Assembly: GCF_018613805.1 (NCBI RefSeq)
Contig: NZ_JAGGPL010000020.1
Span: forward strand, 27,185 to 91,184
DNA from: Arthrobacter sp. ISL-48
GTDB taxonomy: Bacteria > Actinomycetota > Actinomycetes > Actinomycetales > Micrococcaceae
Length of the DNA stretch: 64,000 bases
Direction: 5' to 3'
Notes under the pieces: generated by a model
Database searches by the model: none
The model's input: only the letters and a program-made list of their open reading frames with translations
Told to the model about the DNA's origin: nothing
Translations under genes and position numbers: made by a program
Part shown: positions 25,588 through 32,863 of the stretch, in pieces
Position numbering within the stretch: position 1 is the stretch's first letter
Layout: each line of letters starts with the position of its first letter

Positions 25588-26420
25588 GACTCCTCACCCT
25601 CCGCCTTCCCGCACGGGAGACCACAGAGACCGTGGCGGTCCGCCAGGACGGCGGCACCCTGACCGAGATCGACGGGTTCGCCGACGTCGGGGCCCTGCTG
25701 CAGGACCCCGCCTGGGCAGAAAAAGCGCAGGCTGCCAGCGGCGCCACGCACCCACTGGACGGCGCGGACCTCGCCGCCGTCGTGCCCTCTCCGGGGAAGA
25801 TCATCTGCGTGGGCCACAACTACCGCAACCACATCAAGGAAATGGGGCGGGACGTCCCGGAGTACCCCACCTTGTTCGCCAAGTACGCCGAGTCCCTGAT
25901 CGGGCCCCACGATGACCTGGCCCTGCCGCAGGAATCAGACACGGTGGACTGGGAAGCCGAACTCGCCGTGATCATCGGCAAAAAGGGCCGCCGGATCAGC
26001 GAAGCCGACGCCAAAGACCACATCGCCGGGTACGCCGTGCTGAACGACGTGTCGATGCGGGACTACCAGTTCCGCACCGTCCAGTGGTTGCAGGGCAAAA
26101 CCTGGGAGAAGTCCACCCCGTTCGGGCCCGCCCTGGTCACCACCGACGAATTCAGTGCCGGCCCGCTGATGACCTCCGCCGTGGACGGCGAAACCATGCA
26201 GCAGACCCCCACCTCCGACCTCGTGTTCACCCCCGAATTCCTGGTCTCCTACATCTCCACGATCATCACCCTGAACCCCGGCGATGTGATCGCGACCGGC
26301 ACCCCCGGCGGAGTGGGCCACGCCCAGGACCCCAAACGCTACCTCCAGGAAGGCCAGCTCCTGCTGACCACCATCGAAGGCCTGGGCCAGCTAAGCAACC
26401 GGGTCATCAAGGAAGCCTGA
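25584..26420 (+). CDS. Fumarylpyruvate hydrolase (FAH family)
   Basis: A 278-residue fumarylacetoacetase-fold hydrolase that cuts fumarylpyruvate into fumarate and pyruvate, the last step of the gentisate route. Family blocks are IICVGHNYRNHIKEMGRDVP, PTLFAKYAESLIGP, VDWEAELAVIIGKKGRRI with the acidic metal ligands, AGYAVLNDVSMRDYQ, and NPGDVIATGTPGGVG. The ATG overlaps the dioxygenase stop and its own stop overlaps the isomerase start, so all three are translationally coupled. Confidence 0.93.
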   Translation: MRLLTLRLPARETTETVAVRQDGGTLTEIDGFADVGALLQDPAWAEKAQAASGATHPLDGADLAAVVPSPGKIICVGHNYRNHIKEMGRDVPEYPTLFAKYAESLIGPHDDLALPQESDTVDWEAELAVIIGKKGRRISEADAKDHIAGYAVLNDVSMRDYQFRTVQWLQGKTWEKSTPFGPALVTTDEFSAGPLMTSAVDGETMQQTPTSDLVFTPEFLVSYISTIITLNPGDVIATGTPGGVGHAQDPKRYLQEGQLLLTTIEGLGQLSNRVIKEA

Positions 26421-27178
26421 TGGCCGCCCGCACCGACCAGACGGGGGACCCCAAACTGCTCGAGCAGCTGCTCCAGGCCCGTCGCGGCACCGCATTCTTC
26501 GCCCGGAAACTCAACGAACTCACCGACGCCGATCTGGACGGCGCATCGCTGCTCCCCGGCTGGACCCGCCGCCACGTCGCGGCGCACATCGGCTATAACG
26601 CCCGCGCGATCGCGCGGCTCATCGACTGGGCCGCGACCGGGGTCGAGACCCCCATGTACGCCTCCCCGGAGGCACGAAATCAAGAAATCGAATTCGGCGC
26701 CACGCTTTCCCCAATCGCTCTCCGGAACCTGTTCGACCACTCCGCCGTGCACCTGAACGTCGAATGGCGGGACCTGCCCCCCGATGCCTGGCACCACAAG
26801 GTCAAAACCGCCCAAGGCAGGGTCGTCCCGGCCGAGGAAACCGTCTGGATGCGCACCCGCGAAGTCTGGGTCCACGCCGTCGACCTCGACAGCGGCGCCA
26901 CCTTCGAAGACATCCCCGCACCAGTACTCGAACGGCTCCTCAAGGACATCACCACAGCCTGGGCAACCCGCGGCACCGACGCCGGGCTCCTGGTCCGGGT
27001 GTCTGGTCAGGAGGCAAGGCAGGAATCTGGCGATTCCCGTGCCGATGGACCGGTGGCTGTTTCGGGCCGCCTCGCCGGTGTGGTCCAGTGGGCCACGGGC
27101 AGGGGCACCACGGGCGTCACCGCCACGGAGCGAAGCGCCCCGTTGGACGAAATTCCGGCAGCGCCGAAGTGGATCTGA
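26420..27178 (+). CDS. Mycothiol-dependent maleylpyruvate isomerase
   Basis: A 252-residue DinB-like metalloenzyme that isomerises maleylpyruvate to fumarylpyruvate using mycothiol. The N-terminal domain has SLLPGWTRRHVAAHIGYNARAI (first His ligand in AAHIG), DHSAVHLNVEWRD, and TREVWVHAVDLDSG with the Glu and His that complete the zinc site. A small C-terminal domain (GRLAGVVQWATGRGT) is typical of MDMPI proteins. The start ATG shares its A with the previous TGA. Mycothiol use fits an actinobacterium. Confidence 0.92.
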   Translation: MAARTDQTGDPKLLEQLLQARRGTAFFARKLNELTDADLDGASLLPGWTRRHVAAHIGYNARAIARLIDWAATGVETPMYASPEARNQEIEFGATLSPIALRNLFDHSAVHLNVEWRDLPPDAWHHKVKTAQGRVVPAEETVWMRTREVWVHAVDLDSGATFEDIPAPVLERLLKDITTAWATRGTDAGLLVRVSGQEARQESGDSRADGPVAVSGRLAGVVQWATGRGTTGVTATERSAPLDEIPAAPKWI

Positions 27179-27200
27179 GCCTCTGGGCCGGCCTAACTGG

Positions 27201-27632
27201 CTAAGAGGTGGGGGGTGCCTGCCCGCTGTTGACATTGACCAGCCACGCGACGCCGAACCTGTCGGTGCACATGCCGAAGATGTCCCCCCAGGGGGCCTGT
27301 TCCATCGGGACCGTCACGGTGCCGCCGTCGCCGGCCAGCTTGTCCCAATAGCCGCGCAGTTCACCCTCGTCGTCGCCGCTGAGGGAGACCGAAATGGTGT
27401 TCCCCGGCGTGTAGTCCATGGAGTTGGGGGTGTCCGCCCCCATCACCACCAGGCCCTGGGTGGTGGTCAGCATGCCGTGCATGATTTTGTCTGCCTCCGC
27501 GGGGTCCTCGCTGGCCTGGAACTCACCGAACGTGCTCAACGCCAGTTCACCACCGAAAACCGTCTGGTAAAAGTTCATCGCCTCCCGGGCGTTGTCGCGG
27601 AAGCCAAGGTAGGGATTAAGCGTCGTAGGCAT
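27201..27632 (-). CDS. VOC-family protein (PhnB/glyoxalase-like)
   Basis: A 143-residue protein of the VOC fold. LNPYLGFRDNAREAMNFYQTVFGGELALSTFGEF is the usual PhnB-type opening, and ISVSLSGDDEGELRGYWDKLAGDGGTVTVPMEQAPWGDIFGMCTD is its C-terminal half with WGD-FG and the DRFGVAW strand. Members have no single known reaction. ATG 27632 has AAGGAGA 8 nt upstream, which rules out the longer frame. The gene converges on the isomerase. Confidence 0.88.
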   Translation of the reverse strand: MPTTLNPYLGFRDNAREAMNFYQTVFGGELALSTFGEFQASEDPAEADKIMHGMLTTTQGLVVMGADTPNSMDYTPGNTISVSLSGDDEGELRGYWDKLAGDGGTVTVPMEQAPWGDIFGMCTDRFGVAWLVNVNSGQAPPTS

Positions 27633-27779
27633 GGCCTGTTCTCCTTGTTGTGCGGGACGGAAGGGGGAAGGACAGTCAACATACTGCCGCAAACAGGTCC
27701 TCGTTGATAGGGGTCATGGCAGCGGGTTTAGTTCGACGGCGGGCGGCCTGCCTTGCGTGCGCTATCCCCCTGCGGGCCG

Positions 27780-27785
27780 TAGGCT
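27780..27785 (+). promoter_or_regulatory. -10 box TAGGCT of the leaderless YciO gene
   Basis: TAGGCT, seven bases, ATG at 27793. Confidence 0.45.
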
Positions 27786-27792
27786 CGTGGGC

Positions 27793-28413
27793 ATGGCCAG
27801 ATACTTTGACGTTCACCCTGAAGACCCGCAGCCGCGCGCCATCACACAGGCCGTGCGCATGGTCCTCGACGGCGGGCTCATCGCGTACCCCACGGACTCC
27901 TGCTATGCACTAGGGGCGCAGTTGGGCAACAAGGACGCACTTGACCGGATCCGGACCATCCGCAAACTGGACAGCAAGCACCACTTCACGCTCGTCTGCA
28001 AGGACTTCGCCCAACTGGGGCAGTTTGTGAACATCAGCAACGACGTCTTCCGCAGCATCAAGGCTGTCACGCCCGGCAGCTACACCTTCATCCTGCCGGC
28101 CACCAAGGACGTTCCGCGCCGGCTCCTGCACCCGAAGAAGAAAACGGTTGGCGTACGCATCCCGGATAACCGGGTGGTGCAGGCGCTGCTGGCCGAGCTG
28201 GGCGAACCGCTGCTCTCCAGCACCCTCCTGCTTCCCGATGAAGAAGATCCGCTGACCCAGGGGTGGGAGATCAAGGAGCGGCTCGAGCACGAGGTGGATG
28301 CCGTGATCGATTCCGGCGACTGCGGGGCCGAGCCCACCACTGTGATCGATTTCTCGAGTGGTGTGGCCGAGGTGGTACGCCGCGGCACCGGTGACCCGTC
28401 CCGCTTCGAATAA
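27793..28413 (+). CDS. YciO-type Sua5/YrdC domain protein
   Basis: A 206-residue YrdC-fold protein. GLIAYPTDSCYALGAQLGNKDALDRI binds ATP and RNA in the family. KHHFTLVCKDFAQLGQFVNIS, GSYTFILPATKDVPRRLLHPKKKTVGVRIPDN and AEPTTVIDFSSG match YciO of E. coli closely. YrdC/Sua5 enzymes make threonylcarbamoyl-AMP for tRNA; YciO proteins are a related branch with weaker or unclear activity. The actual tRNA enzyme may be elsewhere. Start ATG 27793 is 7 nt after TAGGCT. Confidence 0.9.
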   Translation: MARYFDVHPEDPQPRAITQAVRMVLDGGLIAYPTDSCYALGAQLGNKDALDRIRTIRKLDSKHHFTLVCKDFAQLGQFVNISNDVFRSIKAVTPGSYTFILPATKDVPRRLLHPKKKTVGVRIPDNRVVQALLAELGEPLLSSTLLLPDEEDPLTQGWEIKERLEHEVDAVIDSGDCGAEPTTVIDFSSGVAEVVRRGTGDPSRFE

Positions 28414-28418
28414 CCTGG

Positions 28419-29441
28419 CTAGTCCTGCTTGCGGGCCCGGCTTGGCTGCACCCGCGGTGGTTCCCCGGGCATCTTCGGATAGTCGGGCGGGAAGGGCATC
28501 TCAGCCAGGCCATTCTTGACGTCCCGCTCCCACCATTCCAAGAGGGCATCGATGGTACCGGGGTTTGCGTCCATGCCAGCCCACGGATCCCCCACCGTCT
28601 TGAGGCGTTCGGGCACCGTGAGGATGGTGAAGTTCTTGGGGTCGACGCTGCCCAGCTCGTCCCACGTGATAGGGCAGGACACCGGTGCGTGGGGCAGGGC
28701 CCGGGGGCTGTAGGCGCCGGCGATGGTCCGGTCACGGTTGGCCTGGTTGAAGTCCACGAACACCCGCTGGCCCCGTTCTTCCTTCCACCACGCAGTGGTG
28801 ACTTTGTCAGGCATCCGCCGTTCGAGCTCCCTCGCCGCGGCGATCACCGCGTGGCGGACGTCCAGGAACTCCCGAGTGGGTTCAATGGGTGCGTAGACGT
28901 GAAGCCCCCGGTTTCCGGACGTCTTGATGAAGGTGTTCAGCCCTGCCTCCGCCAGCACCTCTTTCAGCGCCACTGCGGCGGGGACGGCATCGTCGAAGTC
29001 CGTCCCGGGTTGCGGATCCAGGTCGATGCGCAGCTGGTCCGGATTATCTGTGTTTTCTGCGCGTGAAGGCCACGGGTGGAACACGACGGTGTTCATCTGG
29101 ACCGCCCATACGGCCGCGGCGGGTTCGTCCAGGACAAGCTGCGGGTGCGAGCGCGCACTCGGATAGACCACCTTCACTGACCTGACGAAGTCAGGCGTTC
29201 CCTTGGGCGGGTTCTTCGAGAAGAACATCTCTCCGTCGATGCTGTCCGAGTACCTCTGCAGCGAAACGGGCCTGTCTCCGTTTGCAGCGATGAAGGCCTC
29301 CCCTACTTCGGCAATGTACCGGGCCAGGTCCAACTTGGTGAGCCCCAGTTCCGGCCACATGACCCTGCTGGGACTCGAGATGCGCATCTCGCGCTCGCCC
29401 TGGGGGCCCTGGACAGAGAGTGTGGTGTGTTCGCTCGCCAT
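28419..29441 (-). CDS. LigD-type polymerase domain, stand-alone (archaeo-eukaryotic primase fold)
   Basis: A 340-residue protein equal to the polymerase domain of LigD, which fills gaps during non-homologous end joining. The metal motif is LRIDLDPQPGTDFDD (DxD), then the conserved SGNRGLHVYAPIEPT. The third Asp is likely in QRVFVDFNQANRDRTIAGAYSPRA. There is no ligase or phosphoesterase domain and no ku gene beside it. ATG 29441 is 6 nt after TAGGTT. Confidence 0.9.
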   Translation of the reverse strand: MASEHTTLSVQGPQGEREMRISSPSRVMWPELGLTKLDLARYIAEVGEAFIAANGDRPVSLQRYSDSIDGEMFFSKNPPKGTPDFVRSVKVVYPSARSHPQLVLDEPAAAVWAVQMNTVVFHPWPSRAENTDNPDQLRIDLDPQPGTDFDDAVPAAVALKEVLAEAGLNTFIKTSGNRGLHVYAPIEPTREFLDVRHAVIAAARELERRMPDKVTTAWWKEERGQRVFVDFNQANRDRTIAGAYSPRALPHAPVSCPITWDELGSVDPKNFTILTVPERLKTVGDPWAGMDANPGTIDALLEWWERDVKNGLAEMPFPPDYPKMPGEPPRVQPSRARKQD

Positions 29442-29447
29442 GGAGAC

Positions 29448-29453
29448 AACCTA
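29448..29453 (-). promoter_or_regulatory. -10 box TAGGTT of the leaderless LigD-polymerase gene
   Basis: TAGGTT, six bases, ATG at 29441 on the minus strand. Confidence 0.45.
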
Positions 29454-29538
29454 CCCCGCGCCGCCCGTCGCGTCAGTACCTTGGCCGTTCGGAGGCCCGC
29501 CAGGGAGGCCCGCCAGGGCGATCCGGCATCATTGAGTC

Positions 29539-30216
29539 ATGACCGTTACCGAATCCCCTGTCACTATCACTGTCGGCGATCTCGAAGTCTCCGCGGCTTA
29601 TGGCCGGCCGGACAATCCCTTCGCCACGCTTGTGGTGGCGCACGGAGCCGATACGGGCATGGAACATCCGTTCCTGGGCGGCTTTACCCGCGCACTTAAC
29701 GACGACGGCGTTGCCACGTTGCGCTTCAATTTCCCCTACCGCGAAGCGGGCAGGAAGTTCCCGGACCGGCCGCCGGCTGCCATCGCAGCCTGGCGGGCCG
29801 CCCTTGATGCTGCCGCCCGGCTGGGTGAAACCCACGGAGACAAAGGTCCCGTCTGGGCAGCTGGCAAGTCCTTTGGCGGGCGCATGGCGTCCATGGCCGT
29901 AGCAGAAGGGATGGACGCCAGGGGGCTGGTCTACCTCGGGTATCCGCTGCACCCGCCGGGAAAGCCGGAGAAACTTCGGGATGAGCACCTGTACGGGCTG
30001 ACGGTGCCTATGCTGTTCCTGCAGGGCACCCGCGACACCTTCGCCACCCCGGAACTGATGGAGGGGGTGGTTTCCCGGATCGGTCAGTCCGCCGTGCTGG
30101 AGTGGGTGGACGGCGGTGACCATTCCTTCGCCGTCGCAGGAAAGAAGCGCAACGCAGAGGAGATCGGCGCATCACTGGCTTCCCCGGTCGCGCGCTTCAT
30201 GCGCGCCCACGGCTGA
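29539..30216 (+). CDS. Alpha/beta hydrolase, KANSL3/Tex30-like
   Basis: A 225-residue alpha/beta hydrolase. An early strand-loop is ATLVVAHGADTGMEHPFL. The nucleophile elbow is WAAGKSFGGRMASMAVAEG (Ser in GKSFG). The acid is probably Asp in LFLQGTRDTFATPE and the base His in DGGDHSFAVAGKK. This set matches the KANSL3/Tex30 family of small hydrolases, whose substrates are unknown. The start ATG follows CATCAT by six bases, a weak version of the leaderless pattern. Confidence 0.83.
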   Translation: MTVTESPVTITVGDLEVSAAYGRPDNPFATLVVAHGADTGMEHPFLGGFTRALNDDGVATLRFNFPYREAGRKFPDRPPAAIAAWRAALDAAARLGETHGDKGPVWAAGKSFGGRMASMAVAEGMDARGLVYLGYPLHPPGKPEKLRDEHLYGLTVPMLFLQGTRDTFATPELMEGVVSRIGQSAVLEWVDGGDHSFAVAGKKRNAEEIGASLASPVARFMRAHG

Positions 30217-30224
30217 TGTGGAGA

Positions 30225-32405
30225 TCAGGTGTTGGCGGCACCCGCGGTCGCGCTCGCAGGCACCGGCTCGTGGCGCAGGTAGCTGCGCCGGAAGTGGCCG
30301 GTTCCGGCCGTGAGTCCACGTAGCTGAACGGCGTAGCGCAACAGCTCGCCGTCGGGCACCTCGGCGATGACCGCCGTGCGTTCCCCGCCTGCCGACGTCG
30401 TTCCTGTCACCCGCCCGCGGCGGGACGACAAGTCACTCATGACGGGGCCGACGTACTCGTCCGGAGTGGTGACGGTGACAGACGACACGGGTTCCAACAG
30501 CTGGATGCGGCCAGCGGCGGCCGCCTCCCGCAGGGCCAGCGCGCCCGCCGCCTGGAAGGCAGCGTCTGACGAGTCGACGCTGTGTGCTTTGCCGCCGACC
30601 AACGTCACCCTGATGTCCACCACCGGGAACCCTGCCGACACGCCCCTCTGCATTTGGGCCCGAACCCCTTTCTCGACGGAGGGTATGTAGTGGCCGGGAA
30701 CCACCCCGCCGACGGTCTTGTCGACAAACTCGAACCCTGCGCCGCGCTCCAGGGGCTCGACTTCGATGTCGCAGATCGCGTACTGGCCGTGGCCCCCGGA
30801 TTGCTTGACGTGCCGTCCGTGGCCGGAGGCTGGTGCGGCGAAGGTTTCCCTCAGCGGCGTGACCACCGGAACAGTCTCCAGTTTCACCCCCTGGTCCCGC
30901 AGCCGGTCCAGTACCACTTCACCATGGGCCTCCCCCATGCACCACAGAATCAACTGGTGCGTTTCGGAATTACGTTCCACGCGAAGCGTCGGATCCCCGG
31001 CCGCCACCTTCCCCAGGCTCTTGGCCAGGGCATCTTCGTCGCTGCGAGAGGCGGCTTCCACGGCTACGGGCATCAGCGGCTCGGGCATGTCCCAGGACTC
31101 CACAAGCACCGGGTTCTCCTTGGCAGAAACGGTGTCGCCGGTCTCGGCGTTGGCCAGCTTGGCAATCGCGCAAATGTCCCCGGCGATGCAATATGGCACC
31201 GGCCGGAGGCTCGCACCAACCGGTGAGTAAAGGTGGGTGAGGCGTTCGTCGCTGTCGTGGTCCTCATGGCCTCGCTCGGACAACCCGCGGCCGCCGACGT
31301 GTACAGCCGAGTCCTCCCGCAGGGTGCCGGAAAAGACCCGTACCAGGCAGACCCGTCCCAGGAACGGGTCGATGGTTGTGCGGACCACCTCCCCGGCCAG
31401 CGGGCCCGCCGGGTTACAGGTTAGGGGGCCGGCCGGAGTCCCGGCGAGGTCTGTCACTGCTGGCAGGGCGCTCTCCGCGGGCGTTGGGAAGGCTCTGGTC
31501 AGCATCTCCAGCAGTTCCGTTATGCCGAGTCCAGTCTCCGCCGCGCTCGCAAGTACTGGAAAGAAGGACCCGCGGGCCACTGCCGTCTCCAGGTCATCCA
31601 CCAGGACGTCGACGTCGATGTCCTCGCCGCCGAGATAGCGGTCCATGAGCGTCTCGTCTTCGCTCTCCGAAATGATTCCTTCGATCAGCGTTCCGCGTTC
31701 GGCCTCCGATGCTGCGAGCTCCTCCGCCGTGGCTTCCCGCGCTCCCGGCGCCGGTGCTCCACTGGTGTAGTCCGAGACCTTCCCGGACAGCAGGCCGAGC
31801 AAACCGGTGATGGCCTGCCCGGTGCGCACCGGGAGATAGGCAGGCATCACCGAGTCACCGAAGGCGCGCTGGCATGCGGCGACCGTCGCCTCGAAATTTG
31901 CGCGCGGATGGTCGAGCCGGCTGATCACGACAGCCCGCGGCACACCCACCAGGTCGCATTCAGCCCACAGCGCTGTGGTTGCCGCATCGATCTCGTCCAG
32001 GGCGGACACGACGAAGAGAGCCGCATCCGCCGCCCGCAGTCCGGCGCGGAGCTCACCGGTGAAGTCCGCATAGCCGGGCGTGTCCAGGAGGTTCACCTTG
32101 ATGCCATCGAACACCAGCGGGGCCAACGACAGGACGACGGAGCGCTGCTGGTGGATCTCGGACGGTTCCGCGTCGCTCACCGTGCTGCCGTCTTCAATTG
32201 ATCCCATCCGGGATATGACACCGGTGGCGGCCAGCAGGGCCTCAAGCAGCATGGTCTTCCCCGCGCCCGAGTGGCCCACGAGCGCAACGTTGCGGATCTT
32301 ATCCGGGGCATCGGCCTGGACCGCCGCCGAGGCATCAGTCCGCCGGAGATCGGAACTGCCGCGGCCCGGAGCCTTGCCTCGGGCATTGGCGCCTTTCATG
32401 GACAT
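30225..32405 (-). CDS. Elongation factor G-like protein (EF-G2 type)
   Basis: A 726-residue translational GTPase resembling EF-G. P-loop NVALVGHSGAGKT; switch II LLDTPGYADFTGEL; domain II near LVRVFSGTLREDSAVHVGG; domain IV with GHGRHVKQSGGHGQYAICDIEV; domain V with EYVGPVMSDLSSRRGRVTGT. The G4 motif, normally NKxD, reads ISRLDHP, so guanine binding may be altered. Such paralogs in actinobacteria lack a proven elongation role. ATG 32405 has GGAG 6 nt upstream; the ATG at 32411 sits on top of that site. Confidence 0.9.
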   Translation of the reverse strand: MSMKGANARGKAPGRGSSDLRRTDASAAVQADAPDKIRNVALVGHSGAGKTMLLEALLAATGVISRMGSIEDGSTVSDAEPSEIHQQRSVVLSLAPLVFDGIKVNLLDTPGYADFTGELRAGLRAADAALFVVSALDEIDAATTALWAECDLVGVPRAVVISRLDHPRANFEATVAACQRAFGDSVMPAYLPVRTGQAITGLLGLLSGKVSDYTSGAPAPGAREATAEELAASEAERGTLIEGIISESEDETLMDRYLGGEDIDVDVLVDDLETAVARGSFFPVLASAAETGLGITELLEMLTRAFPTPAESALPAVTDLAGTPAGPLTCNPAGPLAGEVVRTTIDPFLGRVCLVRVFSGTLREDSAVHVGGRGLSERGHEDHDSDERLTHLYSPVGASLRPVPYCIAGDICAIAKLANAETGDTVSAKENPVLVESWDMPEPLMPVAVEAASRSDEDALAKSLGKVAAGDPTLRVERNSETHQLILWCMGEAHGEVVLDRLRDQGVKLETVPVVTPLRETFAAPASGHGRHVKQSGGHGQYAICDIEVEPLERGAGFEFVDKTVGGVVPGHYIPSVEKGVRAQMQRGVSAGFPVVDIRVTLVGGKAHSVDSSDAAFQAAGALALREAAAAGRIQLLEPVSSVTVTTPDEYVGPVMSDLSSRRGRVTGTTSAGGERTAVIAEVPDGELLRYAVQLRGLTAGTGHFRRSYLRHEPVPASATAGAANT

Positions 32406-32558
32406 GGCCATCTCCAGGTGTACTAGTCGTCAGCCGCCACGCAGCCTTGGTAAGACGATTCGACACCCTGAGGCGACTGGACAGCAATAGGCAGAGCCAT
32501 GCCATCGTGAAACCGGGACCGGCCTTGAGCCGGCGGAATGCAGCCCGCGCGCTGTCGG

Positions 32559-32711
32559 CTAAGCGGCGTCCTCGTGCCACCAGCCTTCCCAGGCGGCGGA
32601 GGTCAGTTGCCCTGTGGGGAACCCGGTCTTGCCGTTCTTCCCGCTGTACGAATGGTTGTCGCCGTTTCGGCGGGCATCAAGCAAGAGGTTAAGGCTGTTC
32701 AATAGCAACAT
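32559..32711 (-). CDS. Small hypothetical protein, 50 residues
   Basis: In the 450-bp space between the EF-G-like gene and hrpB, the minus strand has ATG 32711, 50 codons and TAG 32559-32561. GGAAGGA lies 9 nt upstream as a ribosome site. The product begins MLLLNSLNLLLDARRNGDNH and ends WEGWWHEDAA, with a basic, Gly/Lys-rich centre (SGKNGKTGFPTG). No family is recognised. The rest of 32412-32863 shows no other gene. Confidence 0.45.
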   Translation of the reverse strand: MLLLNSLNLLLDARRNGDNHSYSGKNGKTGFPTGQLTSAAWEGWWHEDAA

Positions 32712-32863
32712 CTTTGCGTCCTTCCAGATTATGTGTGGACGTCGTTGTCCAAGTGATCAAGAGCCTAACGGGGAGTTGTTTCAGCACATCGACGCCACGT
32801 TTCATCTGTGTATCGGAGTTCTCACCCGGCATCGAAACCCGATCAAGGTTTCCCTTCCCGGGG

